The notes under the pieces: generated by a model
The model's database searches: none
The model's input: the letters and a program-made list of their open reading frames with translations, nothing else
What the model was told of the DNA's origin: nothing
Translations under genes and position numbers: made by a program
Part shown: piece after piece, positions 30,322 through 38,636 of the stretch
How the letters are laid out: each line of letters starts with the position of its first letter
Position numbering within the stretch: position 1 is the stretch's first letter
Origin: Stephanodiscus triporus
Taxonomy: Eukaryota > Bacillariophyta > Thalassiosirophyceae > Thalassiosirales > Thalassiosiraceae
DNA length: 38,636 bases
Direction: 5' to 3'
Assembly (NCBI GenBank): GCA_036939755.1
Contig: JALLAZ010000042.1
Span: 1-38,636 of the forward strand

Positions 30322-30463
30322 TTCAGCGGGAGTATGTTTTTGCATTGGGAAGAATAAACTACTTCTAATAGGAACACAATTACAATACCATCATCGATTG
30401 TTTATGCTGTACCACTCGTAGTTTTGAATACCATTTTCTTATCCTCTACCAAGCAAACAGTCT
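30322..30463. other. convergent 3' intergenic region, Rad1 / kinesin
   Basis: Only 142 bp separate the stop codons of two convergent genes. It is AT-rich and contains AATAAA at 30354-30359, a plausible polyadenylation signal for Rad1. The 3' UTRs may overlap. Confidence 0.5.
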
Positions 30464-33400
30464 TCATTTCTCACCCTTTTTATCCTTCGACATCTTGAGG
30501 CAGGCTGGTCTGATCATGGAGCCATATTTGTGGACAAATCTACGAGGCTGAGAACCTGCTGGCATACCGCCTGTAAACAAATATTCTTCCGCAAAATGAT
30601 GTTCATTTGAGATGTTCACATTCTCTGTTTGTGCTCTACTTTCTCCATTTGAAACATCGGGCGCCATATAAACTTGATTCACCTTGGATGAGTTCACTGA
30701 TGGAAGAATCTCTTTGTTTAGTGCAATGAGCGAACCATTGATGACATCACTTCGGGGTGCACTAGCACGATTTGAAATGAAGGGAGTTGGGTGTTGAGGC
30801 GTGACAATCATATCTGTCATGGTACCTTTCTCGCCGGAAGCAACATCTGTCTGAGTAGAAGCCTCACACAAAAGCAATTTGCTTTCAGCGGTATTTTGCG
30901 CCTGCGGAGAGGGTAATTCTGGCGACTCCAATTCATTTTCATCCTCACTTGCATCCTCATCCTGCTCATCACAAAATGACTCTTCCACACTTTCCCCATC
31001 ATCGACATCATTCTCTGTATCATCCCCATCACATTCGCCGCCGCACACAGGTAAACGAATCCTACTGGCCAATGTCCGACCTGTAATACCACACTCTCCA
31101 AACTGCCACAAGGGTACAGTCATGGCATTTACTAATACTTTCAAGTTGTCCAGCTCCGCGCGCAAATCTCCCTCAGCCTCCTGTCGTTCAAGAGTCATAT
31201 TGCGGTTCGAGTTCTGAAGTTCGACAAGATTTTCCTCAAGATATGTCACGTGCTGTTCTCGATTAGACATCTTTTCATTGTATGTTTTATTTATGAGGTG
31301 AAGCTCATTCATCTTCCATATGATAGCTTGTAAATCATGAGTTTTCTTATCAAGTTGCTGCTTCAATTGAATAGATTCCTGAGCAAGTTTCTTTTTGTCT
31401 TTATTGCCAGCCCGGTTGGTTAAAACGTCAACGTTTGCCTTCTCTTCATTCAGGGCCACTTGAAGGTCGATGCATTTTTCAGTCGCTCTGAGAAGGTCTC
31501 GTTCCAACTCCCTTTCGCGCATTGTGGTCAATCGGCCAGCCGGAGTGCCTAAGAATTGTTGACGATTGGATATTGACTGACCATGGGGAGTTCCTGCACC
31601 TGCATTTTCTCCACCAGCACCAACCCGTTTCTGGCCCTCTAAGACCGAACGATCAAATAATACTAGTTCGTCAACCTTACCATGCAATGCAGCCTCTTTC
31701 CAAGATTTGTTTGTAGCATCTGTACTACGGCCCAAAGCTTGGGCACTTGGTCGGTATGCTCCGGTAGCGGTGTCATCATGTAACTCTGACTCCTCAATGA
31801 GCCCCGCTTCAAGCAAAAGACTATCCACGTCAATTAGATCATTCAAGTCTGGGACACCCGGTACATTCTCAATAACCTCTGACGTTCTACCAGTTCCTTG
31901 GTGAGCTTTATTCTTCAAAAGTCGACGATAAAAACGCCGGAATTGTCTCAGGAAGACAGTTGCTTCATATTCGCGGAACTGACTCGTCCGCAGATTATGC
32001 TCTACCTCTTGCTTTCTTTGTGTCAACACACGCATTTCATCCTTCATTGCGACCAATTCTTGCATGTATTTCTTCTTCTCTGAAGCGTAAATATCATTTT
32101 GCGTCCGCAAAACTGCTACTTCTGACTGTCGCTCTGCCATGATATTTTCAAGTTTCTCGCGTGCCTGCCGTGAATTTTCCAATTCCTTTCGCGTTCTAGA
32201 CAACTCTTCCTGAAGGGCAACAACATCAGCAGGGGATTCTAAGTTTCTATATCCTTTCAACTTAAGCTCGCCAATCAGCTTGAGCAGTTCACCTTGCTTC
32301 TTTTGTGATTCATTCAACAGCTTCCGATAGTCAACTGGTGACATTTCCACACTTGGCTTCACAAAATTCTTCACACCTTGACATAGATGACCAAACTTCA
32401 CTGTCCGAATTGTTTCAGAAATGTTGTATGATGAAGGTGATGCAGTAAGAATAACTGATGTATGACAATTACCTCCAAACAAATCTTTAAGAAGATGAGT
32501 GAGCTTGGACTGCCTATGTTGTCCGTCATGAAGGCATCCACCGACATCCTTGCCTCCATTGGTTGTTTGATTTTCGACAACTGTTTTCAGAACAGTATTA
32601 AGCAATGAAATTGATTTGTTTATCATCCTTGCTTCTTGATGAATAGCCCCCCCCTTTGTCCCTGCCACTATCTGATCTTTTCCACCCAGTTCACTCCCCG
32701 CCATATCAATCATTTGCAATTGGCTCACTTTCGAAATACCAGTAATTCTGTCTTTCTGTTCAATTTTCATGATGAATATTGCATGTGACCGCGAAGAGTC
32801 AGTATTTAACTTGGTCGAGCTTACTGTCCGACATGCGTTTCCCCTCACAAGAAGAGAAGCGACATCGGATTCATCGATGCAGCATGCTTCACTAGCACCT
32901 ATCAATTCAACCCCCCCATCGCCTGAGCCTTTTTTTCCACCACCCACGACGTTGGCAGAATTTTCCTCGCACGAAAGAATTTGGATTGTGCGATTGGTAG
33001 GATTCAATAAATCAAGAACCCGCTCAAGGTAAATTTCAACGAATGAGCAGCGAAGGATGTACTCTGTTGATGGCGGAGAATCGTTGATGAGGCGAAAAAC
33101 ATCCTTGATCAGTAGATGAATCATTCCCTTTCCATATTCAGAAATAGGGCCATTTAATTTCTTCAAAGGTTTGAATGATTTCGTCGCGACATGTTCGCCA
33201 CCGCCCATCATCGTGTGCGTTTTGCCACTCCCAGTTTGCCCATATGCAATTAGAGCGCAGTTGAACCCTTCCATTGTGCGGGAAGCCAAATGGGACGCAG
33301 AATGTTCATATACCACCGATTGAGGCGAATCTTCCGGGAATACTCTGTCAAACTTGAAATTGAATTCCCCCTCCAATGGCGAATGAATCTTGATTGTGTT

Positions 33401-33619
33401 CTCACCAATAGTGGCGTATGGTGCGCTCTTATCAATATTCTCACCCGCATCTGGGGCAATCACACAGCTCGTACTGCGACGTTTTAGCTCGAATTTATTC
33501 AAAGGGCGCAGACGGAGGCACACGCGGATTGACTCCTGTTGGGGCGGTTCCTCCTCAAACATGGCGAGGTTGTTGGTGTTTGAATGCCCGGCGATGGGAT
33601 CCTTGTCCTGTGGTATCAT
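30464..33619 (-). CDS. kinesin motor protein with N-terminal motor and coiled-coil stalk
   Basis: 1051 aa, single exon. The motor domain spans about 30-420: SIRVCLRLRPLNKFE, P-loop GQTGSGKT (127-134), switch I NTDSSRSH (272-279), switch II DMAGSE (305-310) and HRQSKLTHLLKDLFGGN (368-384), all intact, so it should hydrolyse ATP and walk on microtubules. Two Gly-rich inserts break the motor, at about 222-240 and 352-366. From 430 to 590 and 690 to 860 the sequence is heptad-like and Glu/Lys/Gln-rich (coiled coil for dimerisation). The rest is an acidic Ser-rich tail ending in a basic patch. The N-terminal motor and architecture resemble kinesin-1-like proteins, but I do not assign a subfamily. 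Codon use is balanced, unlike the GC-rich neighbour Rad1. A second Met at codon 20 is an alternative start. Confidence 0.88.
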   Translation of the reverse strand: MIPQDKDPIAGHSNTNNLAMFEEEPPQQESIRVCLRLRPLNKFELKRRSTSCVIAPDAGENIDKSAPYATIGENTIKIHSPLEGEFNFKFDRVFPEDSPQSVVYEHSASHLASRTMEGFNCALIAYGQTGSGKTHTMMGGGEHVATKSFKPLKKLNGPISEYGKGMIHLLIKDVFRLINDSPPSTEYILRCSFVEIYLERVLDLLNPTNRTIQILSCEENSANVVGGGKKGSGDGGVELIGASEACCIDESDVASLLVRGNACRTVSSTKLNTDSSRSHAIFIMKIEQKDRITGISKVSQLQMIDMAGSELGGKDQIVAGTKGGAIHQEARMINKSISLLNTVLKTVVENQTTNGGKDVGGCLHDGQHRQSKLTHLLKDLFGGNCHTSVILTASPSSYNISETIRTVKFGHLCQGVKNFVKPSVEMSPVDYRKLLNESQKKQGELLKLIGELKLKGYRNLESPADVVALQEELSRTRKELENSRQAREKLENIMAERQSEVAVLRTQNDIYASEKKKYMQELVAMKDEMRVLTQRKQEVEHNLRTSQFREYEATVFLRQFRRFYRRLLKNKAHQGTGRTSEVIENVPGVPDLNDLIDVDSLLLEAGLIEESELHDDTATGAYRPSAQALGRSTDATNKSWKEAALHGKVDELVLFDRSVLEGQKRVGAGGENAGAGTPHGQSISNRQQFLGTPAGRLTTMRERELERDLLRATEKCIDLQVALNEEKANVDVLTNRAGNKDKKKLAQESIQLKQQLDKKTHDLQAIIWKMNELHLINKTYNEKMSNREQHVTYLEENLVELQNSNRNMTLERQEAEGDLRAELDNLKVLVNAMTVPLWQFGECGITGRTLASRIRLPVCGGECDGDDTENDVDDGESVEESFCDEQDEDASEDENELESPELPSPQAQNTAESKLLLCEASTQTDVASGEKGTMTDMIVTPQHPTPFISNRASAPRSDVINGSLIALNKEILPSVNSSKVNQVYMAPDVSNGESRAQTENVNISNEHHFAEEYLFTGGMPAGSQPRRFVHKYGSMIRPACLKMSKDKKGEK

Positions 33620-34006
33620 GACTTATGCATGGAGGGGCGGTCTTTTGGCACCAGCTGCAAAGCAGTTTGAGGTTTGTGTCAGAGCGGCAACTCCGTCTCC
33701 GGGTTTGCTTTGATATCTACAACCTATCACAGCATTGGTACGGCGGATTTTTCATGGTTGGGGCGAGGATGTTTGGCATATTATTATTTTTTACAAGCCG
33801 TAGGGGCTGCGCCACCCCGTTTGTGTTGTGGAAACGTACATACGTACCCTGATAGGTAATAGAGTACGTAGACGTCATTAATGACGGTACTTTTTACGAT
33901 AGAGTTACAGTACAGTCGCTGGCCTGGTATGAGAGAGGCCCACGCTCCCCCCGCCCCGGAAGACATGTCACGCCACGGCGAAGAAGTCGCCTCCTCCTAA
34001 GCGAAG
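33620..34006. promoter_or_regulatory. divergent intergenic region, kinesin / CSHEGC-repeat gene
   Basis: 387 bp upstream of the kinesin start. It contains the 14-bp palindrome CGTCATTAATGACG at 33873-33886, part of a longer imperfect inverted repeat with AGTAC ends. ACGTCA within it is a CRE-like core. Functional meaning is not shown. The side next to 34007 is CG-richer. Confidence 0.35.
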
Positions 34007-34787
34007 ATGAAGAAACACTGCAGCCACAAGGGATGTGCAAACATAGCCCAAAAGAGCGGAGTTTGCAGAAGAAGGCATGGTGCGAAGGCGAAACGCTACG
34101 GCTGCAGCCATGAGGGATGCACAAACATAGTGAAAACGGGCGGAGTTTGCAGAAAGCACGGCGCAAAGGTGAAACGTCAAAAAGGGAGGGGTTTGTGTAC
34201 GCATGGCGCAAAGAAGAAACGCTGCAGCCACGAGGGATGCACAAACAATGACCAAAAGGGCAGAGTTTGTTCAGGCATGGCGCGAAGAAGAAACGCTGCA
34301 GCCACGAGGTATGCACCAATCAAGTCATAAAGGGAGGGGTTTGTGTCATGCATGGCGCGAAGAAGAAACGCTGCAGCCACGAGGTATGCGCCAATCAAGT
34401 CATAAAGGGCGGAGTTTGTGTCACGCATGGCGCGAAGAAGAAACGCTGCAGCCACGAGGGATGCGCAAACATAGCCCAATAGGGAGGGGTTTGTGTCACA
34501 CATGGCGCGAAGAAGAAACGCTGCAGCCACGAGGGATGCCCCAAACAAGTCATAAAGGGCGGAGTTTATGTCATGCCACAAAAAAGAAGCGCTGTAGCCA
34601 CGAGGGAAGCGCCAATGAAGCCATGAAGGGGCGCGAATTCTCTGGCCACCGCCAACTGCAAAGTGGAACGCCCACCCCAGCCCCCCGAGGGCTGCAATTC
34701 TGCAACCGTGGGTGCCATCGCAAGTGTGGGCGGGGAAATCAGTGTGTGCAATCCACAAACGAACATCAGCCTTGCCGCTGCTTGTGA
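34007..34787 (+). pseudogene. CSHEGCxN-repeat gene, decayed
   Basis: A frame opens with Met at 34007 and immediately encodes the repeat CSHxGCxNxxxKxGxCxxHGAKxKR. The unit, with paired Cys and His, is widespread in stramenopile proteins often labelled WRKY19-like by similarity searches. Eight DNA units are visible. Frame is lost in unit 3 (74 bp instead of 75, near 34270), a TAG interrupts unit 6 (after CANIAQ, about 34480), and unit 7 is 71 bp long, shifting frame again. The downstream part (to 34787) adds a Cys-rich ending, CNRGCHRKCGRGNQC, in one frame. Several independent breaks argue for a pseudogene rather than sequencing error, though the 75-bp units are otherwise very similar. Original role unknown; zinc binding is likely from the Cys/His pattern. 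Confidence 0.65.
34018..34650 (+). repeat. tandem array of eight units, 75-bp period
   Basis: The landmark CTGCAGCCACGAGG (or a close variant) begins at 34018, 34102, 34222, 34296, 34371, 34446, 34521 and 34592. Steps are 84, 120, 74, 75, 75, 75 and 71 bp. Units four to seven are nearly identical, implying recent unequal exchange or gene conversion. Outer units are more diverged. The 120-bp step contains a partial extra unit. Confidence 0.85.
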
Positions 34788-35824
34788 GTCATCCTTCCAT
34801 TCATCTTTTTGCACCCTTGTTAAATCTTTCGGATGAAGAGGAAATTAGTGCCTGGATTTACATGTCCAGTCGCTTTGCAAGGCACAGAGGAGGCAATGCC
34901 TCGTGAGCCGTATTTTTCTCGTGGGAGGTACTGTACGGCCAATGCTCTGAGAACCCTTAAGTTTGTTGTCTGCGGCTGCGCGTGCTGCTTTGTCGCTGTT
35001 CGGGTTTTGGTTCGGGCAATTGCACAGTCTGAACCCGAAGGTGGGGCGAAAGGGCAAGGACCATCGAAGAAAAGGAGTTGTGTGTTGTAACATCATATGT
35101 TGTAACATCATACTCCCTCTCTCTGATGATGATGTGGGCAGCTGCACAGGCATTGAAAACCAGCACTACATGCTACTTCGCATAATGAGAGTGGATGATG
35201 AGGGGGAATATCCCATCAATACTCCTGCGAGACAACAAGCACTCAAGAATTGTTCACAGGCAAAGCTGCCTGAACTCTCAAGGTTTCTGTTCATGCTCGT
35301 ACAAAATTATCTCTGTTGTCCCGTCCCTGACAAATCACTAAATTTCACACCGTTGGGCGGCGTACACAAAACATGGATAATATTGATACTGATGGGACAG
35401 GCGTTTAGTATCATCGATTGTTCGGCTCTATGAAGAGGTACCACATGCATTTTCTTCAGTGGATGCTGTCTCCTAGTCCATGCGACAAGCCAACCCCAGT
35501 GCAGGTCATGTTACACGAATGGATGGTTAGAGGGGAAGTGCGGGCGCCAACTTAAATCGATAGTATGGAGAATGTTGTAAGATATAAAGGTATTCCGTGT
35601 GAATTCTTTTATCTCGTTGCAAACTAGTCTATTATTAAAAGTGAGAAGCGTACCGTTGATATGTTCATTTGATGCTGCAGTGGTATGTACTCCGGCGGTG
35701 TGCTAAAATGCACCCCGCTTAGTGGCTTGATCAGCGTCAAGGACGTGTGCGTTCTTCTGGCGCTGTGTTGATAAAGAATACTCTATATGTTCATGTTAGA
35801 TCCAATCTAAAGCGAGTCGAATTA
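34788..35824. other. intergenic region, no clear gene
   Basis: About 1 kb between the decayed repeat gene and the GAF gene's 3' end. A 15-bp exact tandem duplication TGTTGTAACATCATA lies at 35083-35112. An open frame of 156 codons (34963-35433) crosses it; its composition is not clearly coding and I recognise no domain. The last 250 bases are AT-rich. Confidence 0.4.
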
Positions 35825-35989
35825 TTACATTATTTTTCTGACCAAAATCTTTCTTTCTTTTTGACTAGACTGGGCAACTATAAAGCCAGAATCGCTCAGA
35901 CGTCGTTGTAACTTCTCGTGCACAGTCTTCATTATTTGTTTACTATGCGTTTCAAAATTGAAGCCTTGCGATGTCCTGGTTAACTGCTC
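35825..35989 (-). pseudogene. out-of-frame repeat continuing the GAF protein C-terminus
   Basis: Beyond the stop of the GAF gene, the frame starting at 35989 encodes 54 residues that match a repeat inside that protein: FNFETHSKQ...LQRRLSDSGFIVAQSSQKER parallels FQFRAPDLE...IERRLSDTSFLIAESKRER. It overlaps the last codons of the upstream frame and ends at TAA 35825-35827. A single missing base near 35986-35991 would explain the break. It is either a recent truncation or a sequence error. Confidence 0.55.
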
Positions 35990-37488
35990 TGTTTGGAAAA
36001 GTGAGCAACTTCGCCAACGGAAGATCTTTGTCTTGCAGAGTCACGGTTCCGAGCTACTGGGAGAGGACTTATTTGCTGTCGACAAAATTGCCGACCATAG
36101 TTCTTCATTCTTTCTCTTTTCGACTCGGCAATTAAAAAGCTAGTGTCACTTAGTCGCCTTTCAATCTCTCGGTGCCGCAATGTCTCCAAGTCTGGAGCCC
36201 GGAACTGGAATTTTTGCACAGCCTCGGTAATCCCACCAAGCTGAGTTACAGAATTGATATCCCGACCTTCTGTTGGGTCTTCTGTACTGGTTTGTTTAAC
36301 GAAGTGTGCAAGTTCACCTACGGAAGAACGACGTTTAGCAGATTCTCGTCGCGGAGGTTCTGGGATGTAATTCGTGCTATCAGTTTCTGTTGATTCCTCA
36401 ACACTCTCTGGATCATTTTTGGTCTCAAGTTCGACCTGGTGTGACCTATCGACATAACTGCTCATCAATGGAGAGATTATGCCTTCATCAGAAAAAAATG
36501 TTGAATTCCTTTTTTCGTCTGATTTCGATTCAGTCTGCTTTCGGTCTCGATTGGAAAAAATTTCCTGGAGGGACTTTGCGACCTCGGTACAGCATATTCC
36601 AAGTACCTCCTCGTCCTTCGCTGAAAAGTGCTCAAAGCTGGACTGATAACCCTTCTTCTTTGCCTTATCTTGTAATATCTTTGGATTAGATTTCTTTTTG
36701 TTCACCATCTGTATGACTCCGAGCAATTGGTTGGTTGACGAGAGCACCGGGTGGCATAAAATAGTTCTCGTTCGGAATCCTGTTTTCTTGTCAACATCTG
36801 CATTGAACCTAGCGTCATGGTAAGCATTTTTAATGTTCAGCATCTTTTTGTTACTTGCCACCCAGCCAGCAACGCCTGATGATGCAGGGAATCGTATTTC
36901 AGTCAATCGTGCATGGCTATAGTCACTGTCGCCTACAGGTTTGAAGTAGAGCTCATTCGTCTTGTCATCCATCAAGAAAAGGGCGCATCTCTCGCAATCG
37001 ACTAGCTTGCGGAAGCTCTGTACAACTATCCTTGTAACCGAGTCTATTTCTCTTGTATGCAATGATGTTGACCCAGATCTGATTTCGCGTGAATACTGGA
37101 GCTGCCTCTTTCGTTTCTCTCGCGCTTTTGACACATCTATCTTGAAGTTGAGCATTTGCGATCCTCTTACTTTGGACTGCAGTTCGGAAATCCGCGTCAA
37201 ATACTCATTCGTCTGTTGAATACGGGAATCTGAAAGCTTGGTGGGCTGATGGAGAGTCACCCTATCATTAAATACACGCCCCGAATTATGACTTGGTAGT
37301 ATTGGCACAGTTTGAGGACGAATCGACTGCACCTGATCCGGTTTCAATACTATTTCGTGGGTTGTTCTTCCGAAAGCCACATGTGGCTTGGTAGAGTGTC
37401 CTGCCGACTTTGGACGGCGATCAACGAAGTCCTTAAGGAATTCCGACGTCCACAAATCAATGATGTCATCATTGTCGTCGAGAGCCAT
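35980..37488 (-). CDS. GAF-domain protein with NKFDE motif and RRxS repeats
   Basis: 502 aa, single exon. Residues 1-140 are basic and partly helical. A GAF domain follows at about 146-312: ERCALFLMDDKTNELYF, SSGVAGWVASNKKMLNI, DVDKKTGFRTRTILCHPV and LLGVIQMVNK. It contains N263-K264, F288 and D292-E293 in the arrangement NK(x)nF(x)3DE, the signature of GAF domains that bind cAMP or cGMP in phosphodiesterases and some adenylyl cyclases. No catalytic domain is present here. The C-terminal part repeats two peptides: SAKRRSSVGELAHFVKQ (383-399) with SARQRSSVGEVAHFSKQ (484-500), and a RRLSD-containing helix. Each carries an RRxS-type site suited to PKA-like kinases. The stop follows a probable one-base loss (see 35825-35989). 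Possible cyclic-nucleotide sensor; inference only. Confidence 0.75.
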   Translation of the reverse strand: MALDDNDDIIDLWTSEFLKDFVDRRPKSAGHSTKPHVAFGRTTHEIVLKPDQVQSIRPQTVPILPSHNSGRVFNDRVTLHQPTKLSDSRIQQTNEYLTRISELQSKVRGSQMLNFKIDVSKAREKRKRQLQYSREIRSGSTSLHTREIDSVTRIVVQSFRKLVDCERCALFLMDDKTNELYFKPVGDSDYSHARLTEIRFPASSGVAGWVASNKKMLNIKNAYHDARFNADVDKKTGFRTRTILCHPVLSSTNQLLGVIQMVNKKKSNPKILQDKAKKKGYQSSFEHFSAKDEEVLGICCTEVAKSLQEIFSNRDRKQTESKSDEKRNSTFFSDEGIISPLMSSYVDRSHQVELETKNDPESVEESTETDSTNYIPEPPRRESAKRRSSVGELAHFVKQTSTEDPTEGRDINSVTQLGGITEAVQKFQFRAPDLETLRHREIERRLSDTSFLIAESKRERMKNYGRQFCRQQISPLPVARNRDSARQRSSVGEVAHFSKQSS

Positions 37489-37651
37489 GGGGATGAAGTC
37501 AACCGACGGTCTACCAAAATGCGAAAACTTATTTTCGCATCATTTTCATATTTTTGTTTTACAATATAAATATAATTTTAACAGGAGTGGCTTTTACCGC
37601 ACCCTCCAGTTGAGTATCCGCATCCGGAGAGGCTCTTTTTTTAGTGATGTC
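37489..37651. other. intergenic region, ABHD17-like / GAF (tandem, minus strand)
   Basis: 163 bp between the stop of the ABHD17-like gene and the start of the GAF gene, both on the minus strand. The part next to the GAF start is very AT-rich (37530-37580) and is the likely promoter. Confidence 0.4.
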
Positions 37652-38636
37652 TCATGTTTGCGTGCGCCCCACCCTCATCATGCGATCGGGCAGACCCAAC
37701 TCTCTCAAGGCCGCGGGAACGCACTCGGGGACGATGACCGGCGGCCTCACCCGCCCTCGCCGAGCACTCACGTGCAAGTCTAGAAATTCTAATAACTTAT
37801 CCACGAACGCCTGCGCAAAAGATTATACCATACGGATTGTTCCAAGAAATGGAGAGTACGATAACGCAAAGGTGGCGAAAAAAAAACATCAGACGCCAAG
37901 GGGGAAAAGGCCATTCCTACATGAACGCACAACATGACACAACATCCGACCCAAACGAGCCGAAACAACTCACGCCCGTCGGTCTCAAAAGGGCCTCGAT
38001 ATTGTTGTGACCGGCCCCCTCGACCCAGAACGGCTTGGAGCGCCACGACTGATGCAGCGCGAGGAAGAGCTCCTGGCCGTGCCAGAATGGCACCACCTCG
38101 TCCTGCGTCCCGTGCACGATGAACACCGGACATCTAATGTAGGGGGCGTAGTCAACGTTCGGGAACTTGTCCCCGGGGAACGTGAACCTGAAATTGAAAG
38201 CCACGCGATACGCGCTAAGGAGGGGACTCTGCAATATGACCCCCGCCACGCTCCGTCCCTCCCGTGCCGTCCTGGCCGCGAGGTAACAGCTCGGTCCTGA
38301 TCCGAGAGACCGGCCGTACAGAACAATCTGCTCCGGCTGGAACTTCCGCACCGTGAGCAGGTGACGGTACGCCGCCTCTATGTCCGCGTAGCACGATTCC
38401 TCGTTGGGCGTGCCCTGACTCTTCCCGTATCCGGTGTAATCGTACGCCATTATGTTCACGCGCAACACCCGTGCCAGATCGTTGAACCAATCATATATCA
38501 TCCCTAGGTCCTCCGCGTTGCCGTGGGAGAACAGTATCGTCACGGTTGCGTTGGGCCGCTCGATGAAGAACGCCGGTATCCGACCGCCCGTGCCCGTGTT
38601 GAGCCAGAAATGACGGGAGGGGTGGAGGAACGTGGG
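37652..38636 (-). CDS. ABHD17-like serine hydrolase (partial, two exons seen)
   Basis: The gene enters from the right edge in frame and lacks its N-terminus. The visible exons are 38636-37974 and 37810-37652, joined by a 163-bp intron (GTGAGT...GCGCAG, phase 0). The first visible codons give FWLNTGTGGRIPAFFIERP, then TILFSHGNAEDLGMIYDWF, AYDYTGYGKSQGTPNEESCY, nucleophile elbow YGRSLGSGP, acid in HGTQDEVVP and His in GAGHNNIE: a complete catalytic triad. This matches ABHD17, a membrane-associated depalmitoylating enzyme family in animals (removes palmitate from Ras- and PSD95-type proteins); the Cys-rich N-terminus expected of it would lie outside the window. Without splicing the frame would stop at 37917; the intron gives a C-terminus AFVDKLLEFLDLH... 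of 53 codons including the stop. Confidence 0.82.

Noticed and set aside
34018..34650. CRISPR-like regular spacing of a repeated motif
   Set aside because: The 75-bp units are contiguous and similar along their whole length, coding for a Cys/His repeat; there are no unique spacers and the DNA is eukaryotic.
34963..35433. 156-codon frame downstream of the CSHEGC array
   Set aside because: It runs through an exact 15-bp tandem duplication and has no recognisable domain. It is kept only as a note in the intergenic entry.
36001..36045. A short intron explaining the frame change at the end of the GAF gene
   Set aside because: The acceptor-like TTTCCAAACAG is good, but the sequence it would remove encodes SARQRSSVGEVAHF, a clear copy of an upstream repeat, so it is exonic. 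A one-base loss fits better.

Overview
The window is nuclear DNA of a photosynthetic stramenopile, most likely a centric diatom. The evidence is: intron-containing eukaryotic genes with short GT-AG introns (76 to 163 bp, mostly GTGAGT-type donors); a predicted plastid preprotein with a diatom-style bipartite presequence (signal peptide followed by an A-F cleavage motif); secreted proteins with Pro-Thr linkers and CC-type cysteine modules; CSHEGC-type repeats; and housekeeping genes typical of a eukaryotic nucleus (RRP12, Rad1, kinesin, OMA1, mL43). There is no operon, tRNA, rRNA or CRISPR array. All splice sites below were read by eye from frame continuity and family resemblance.

Layout. 1-2244 has no intact gene but holds a degenerate 110-bp direct repeat, a 14-bp-stem hairpin and a small gene relic. 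2245-3252 (-) is an ABHD14-like hydrolase sharing a 194-bp divergent promoter with RRP12 (3447-8349, +, three exons). 8542-9792 (-) encodes an SR-rich protein with three copies of a putative zinc-binding CxxH...CPxC repeat. 10367-13199 (+) is a disrupted secreted LVIVD/choice-of-anchor-B gene with one frameshift and two in-frame TGA codons. 13775-16748 (-) is a type II membrane sulfotransferase-like protein lacking PAPS-binding residues. 17119-21042 (+) is a large nuclear protein whose C-terminus resembles the SAGA subunit Ada3. 21403-23218 (-) is a four-exon plastid peroxiredoxin-like/glutaredoxin-like fusion.

23219-24879 is non-coding, with one ambiguous base. 24880-25284 (-) is mitochondrial ribosomal protein mL43. 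Upstream of it lies a 461-bp MITE-like element (25420-25880) with terminal inverted repeats and a nested 24-bp perfect palindrome. Next are OMA1 (26071-27189, +), the checkpoint clamp subunit Rad1 with a long acidic SQ/TQ-bearing tail (27643-30321, +), a kinesin (30464-33619, -), a decayed 75-bp-period CSHEGC repeat gene (34007-34787, +), a GAF-domain protein with an NKFDE motif (35980-37488, -), and an ABHD17-like serine hydrolase running off the right edge (37652-38636, -).

The genes do not form one pathway. Their organisation is notable: the first seven alternate strand strictly, so most intergenic spaces are short divergent promoters or convergent 3' ends. Several genes also have a very GC-rich 5' 1.5-1.7 kb followed by an abrupt fall in GC within the same reading frame.
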